Shown in pieces: positions 62,294 through 64,000 of a DNA stretch of 64,000 bases. The stretch covers positions 186,001 through 250,000 of the forward strand of contig CP038119.1 in assembly GCA_004519485.1 (NCBI GenBank), in the 5' to 3' direction. Position 1 is the first letter of the stretch. Every line of letters begins with the position of its first letter. The position numbers were made by a program, and so were the translations under genes. Below the pieces are notes generated by a model. The model was not told the origin of the DNA, searched no databases, and saw nothing but the letters and a program-made list of their open reading frames with translations. The stretch is from Nannochloropsis oceanica (lineage: Eukaryota > Sar > Eustigmatophyceae > Eustigmatales > Monodopsidaceae).

Positions 62294-63857
62294 CTAAAAG
62301 CGATCATTCATTCTGTTAGCCTGAGGGGCCTCAACACCTTTTTTGTGCTGGAAGGCAATCTCGACAGCGGTTTGCGTCTAACGGAGGGAGGGAGGGAGGG
62401 GGGAAGGGAGGAGGGAGGGAGAAGTTGGAAGTTGGAGGATGAAATGAAGGGAGAGGGAAACAGGCGACCGATAAATGGAGGAGGCGGCTCCAAGAAGAAA
62501 GAAGGAGAGTCGAAAAGGAGAGAAACCATAACCCTCCCTCCCTCCCTCCCTGCCTGCCTCACCTGCATGCAGCCTTGCACGGTGCAGAAGGTGATATGTG
62601 CGATATGCCGCAGAATCCGCGCGCCTTCCCTAAGGTCCTCGATACAGATAGAAGCCAGGGAGCAAATGCAGGAGAGGCATTGGATAGCGTTACTGCATCG
62701 GACTGCAGGGAGGGAGGCAGCGAGGGAGGGTGAGAGGGAAGGTGGAAAGCAGGACGCTTGAAATATTGACAGGTCTCACATCGCCCTCGACCCTTATCCA
62801 AAGAATTATTGGTCTCTTCCTCCCTCCCTCCTTCCCTCCCTCCCTCTCCTCCCTACCGATCTGATAGTCCATCGGGTCCGGATGAATGCTGTACTTGTCC
62901 ATCAAGTAATTTCGAGTTGCCGACACGGCGCATGTGAAGCAGCAGGTGGCTTCCAAGCACAGACAGAGGCTTGGGCAAGAGCTTTCACCCACCTCGCCGG
63001 GGCGCATACCGCAGAGGGGGTAATACCTTTTAAAGTGATATATATGTAGGCATGAGTGTGAATGTTTAGGTATACAATGCATGGAGATGGAGGTCAGGAG
63101 AGGGACTCTCATCTACGTTTACTGAGAGAGGGATGACAGGAGAGCGAAGGGATGCTGCTACAGATCATTTTCCGCCTATCTCCTCCCAGGGTACAGCGCA
63201 GAGGGCGGATTGTACAAGGAAGGGATGTATGAGGAAGGACTTTGTCAGTGGATCTGAGGGAGGAATAGCACGATCCATCATGCGTGAATGGGTGATTCGC
63301 GGTACTAGTAGTCACACATGTTGGGAGGTGAAATGCGGTACCACCAATCACTGCGAGAGGCACAACACTAATCATTTTCTCCAAAATGCTATATCTACAC
63401 AATCCCTCTTCAAGTCACTCACCCTTGACAACATTTGTACTCTTCCATCTTCCCCTCCAACGCCCTGTGCCGGTTGATACACGCCACAGGCAAGGGACAT
63501 ACCAACGAGGCTAGGCAGCAGCACGGGTCTGCAATGCAGGTCTTGGCCATGGACACCTGAAATGTGTAGGGATTGTCCGACCGCGCATAGCCGCTTTGGT
63601 GTGTTGTAAGGGAAAAGGGAAGGGAGAGATAGAGTATCGGGTGAAGGGAAAGGGGAGAAAGTATCGGTGTAAAAGAAGGGAGATTTTGGCACTTTAATTT
63701 ACATTTATGCACGTAAAATCAGGTGAAGCACCCCTACACGACCATGTATATACTTTATATTTATAATGCTTTATACAAGCGGGGAACAACTACAACCACC
63801 TAGGCCATGCACGTACGGAATAACGTCGTCGGGGAAACAGAGAAAGCAGATGCTCAT
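62294..63857 (-). CDS. Conserved Cys-rich protein of unknown function
   Basis: Five exons, 63857-63817, 63593-63423, 63026-62857, 62702-62563 and 62377-62294, join with matching phases to 201 aa starting MSICFLCFPDDVIPGYARSD. It has about 25 Cys in clusters: ADPCCCLASLVCPLPVACIN, EEYKCCQG, GESSCPSLCLCLEATCCFTC, and CSNAIQCLSCICSLASICIE. Hydrophobic stretches are paired with these clusters. I recall similar proteins of the pattern KYSCCQG / GESSCP-CLCLE-CC / SATR-Y-MD / LSCIC in green algae, plants and oomycetes, so the family is widespread but uncharacterised; this is from memory, not a search. The Cys spacing and hydrophobic segments suggest a membrane-associated or S-acylated protein, perhaps metal-binding. 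Window sequence beyond 63857 (143 bp) is its 5' flank. Confidence 0.78.
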
Positions 63858-64000
63858 AGTTTCAGACTGCTGAGGGTCGGTAGGGGCGTTGCCTGTGCGG
63901 TTTGAGGACGTGGTTTGTGAGTGAGTGTGGTGGGTGGGCGGCTGTTGGGCTTGAGCTTGATAAATCGCGGAAGGAAGTCTTGTCTGGCGATCGGGCCTTT

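Overview
The window looks like nuclear DNA of a photosynthetic stramenopile, most probably a eustigmatophyte alga of the Nannochloropsis/Microchloropsis type. This is inferred from compact, GC-rich, GT-AG intron-containing genes, from two proteins with a signal peptide followed by an ASAFAP-like plastid-entry motif, and from an ER-signal alpha carbonic anhydrase like the one used in Nannochloropsis carbon concentration. I see no tRNA, rRNA, CRISPR array, reverse transcriptase or LTR element. There is one 100-N assembly gap (30733-30832).

Left part (1-25.7 kb), intron-poor and partly lineage-specific: the C-terminus of a Ser-rich membrane protein (+), a full-size intronless PDR-type ABC transporter (-), prefoldin subunit 3 (-, 5 exons), a small TMEM14/FAX-like membrane protein (+), two tandem paralogous single-pass surface proteins with a seven-motif beta-propeller ectodomain (-), and an unrecognised low-complexity protein (+).

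Right part (25.7-64 kb), intron-rich conserved genes: alpha carbonic anhydrase (+), an NCBP3-like RNA-binding protein (+, runs into the gap), complex I 51-kDa subunit NDUFV1 (-, 14 exons), SEC62 (-, 8 exons), a giant PPR protein (+), a PDE12-like 2',5'-phosphodiesterase with plastid-targeting features (-, 15 exons), SAICAR synthetase (+, 10 exons), a degenerate mitochondrial carrier (-), ribosomal protein eL13 (-, 3 exons), an SGF29-like SAGA reader (+, 5 exons) and a conserved Cys-rich protein (-, 5 exons). I rebuilt the exon chains by hand from splice sites, reading-phase continuity and family conservation. All complete multi-exon models close with a consistent frame.

The most unusual feature is the intron architecture of the right part. 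Nearly every intron carries long (GGGA)n or (TCCC)n tracts. In 18 introns of six genes a GGGA tract follows the donor and a TCCC tract precedes the acceptor, so the intron ends could pair. The tetranucleotide has no stop codon in any of six frames. In at least three genes the tract is read as protein (Gly-Arg-Glu-Gly or Ser-Leu-Pro-Pro). Two introns contain degraded copies of the neighbouring exon edge, which suggests that the tracts drive local duplication. The second candidate novelty is the propeller-receptor pair at 10.8-20.5 kb.
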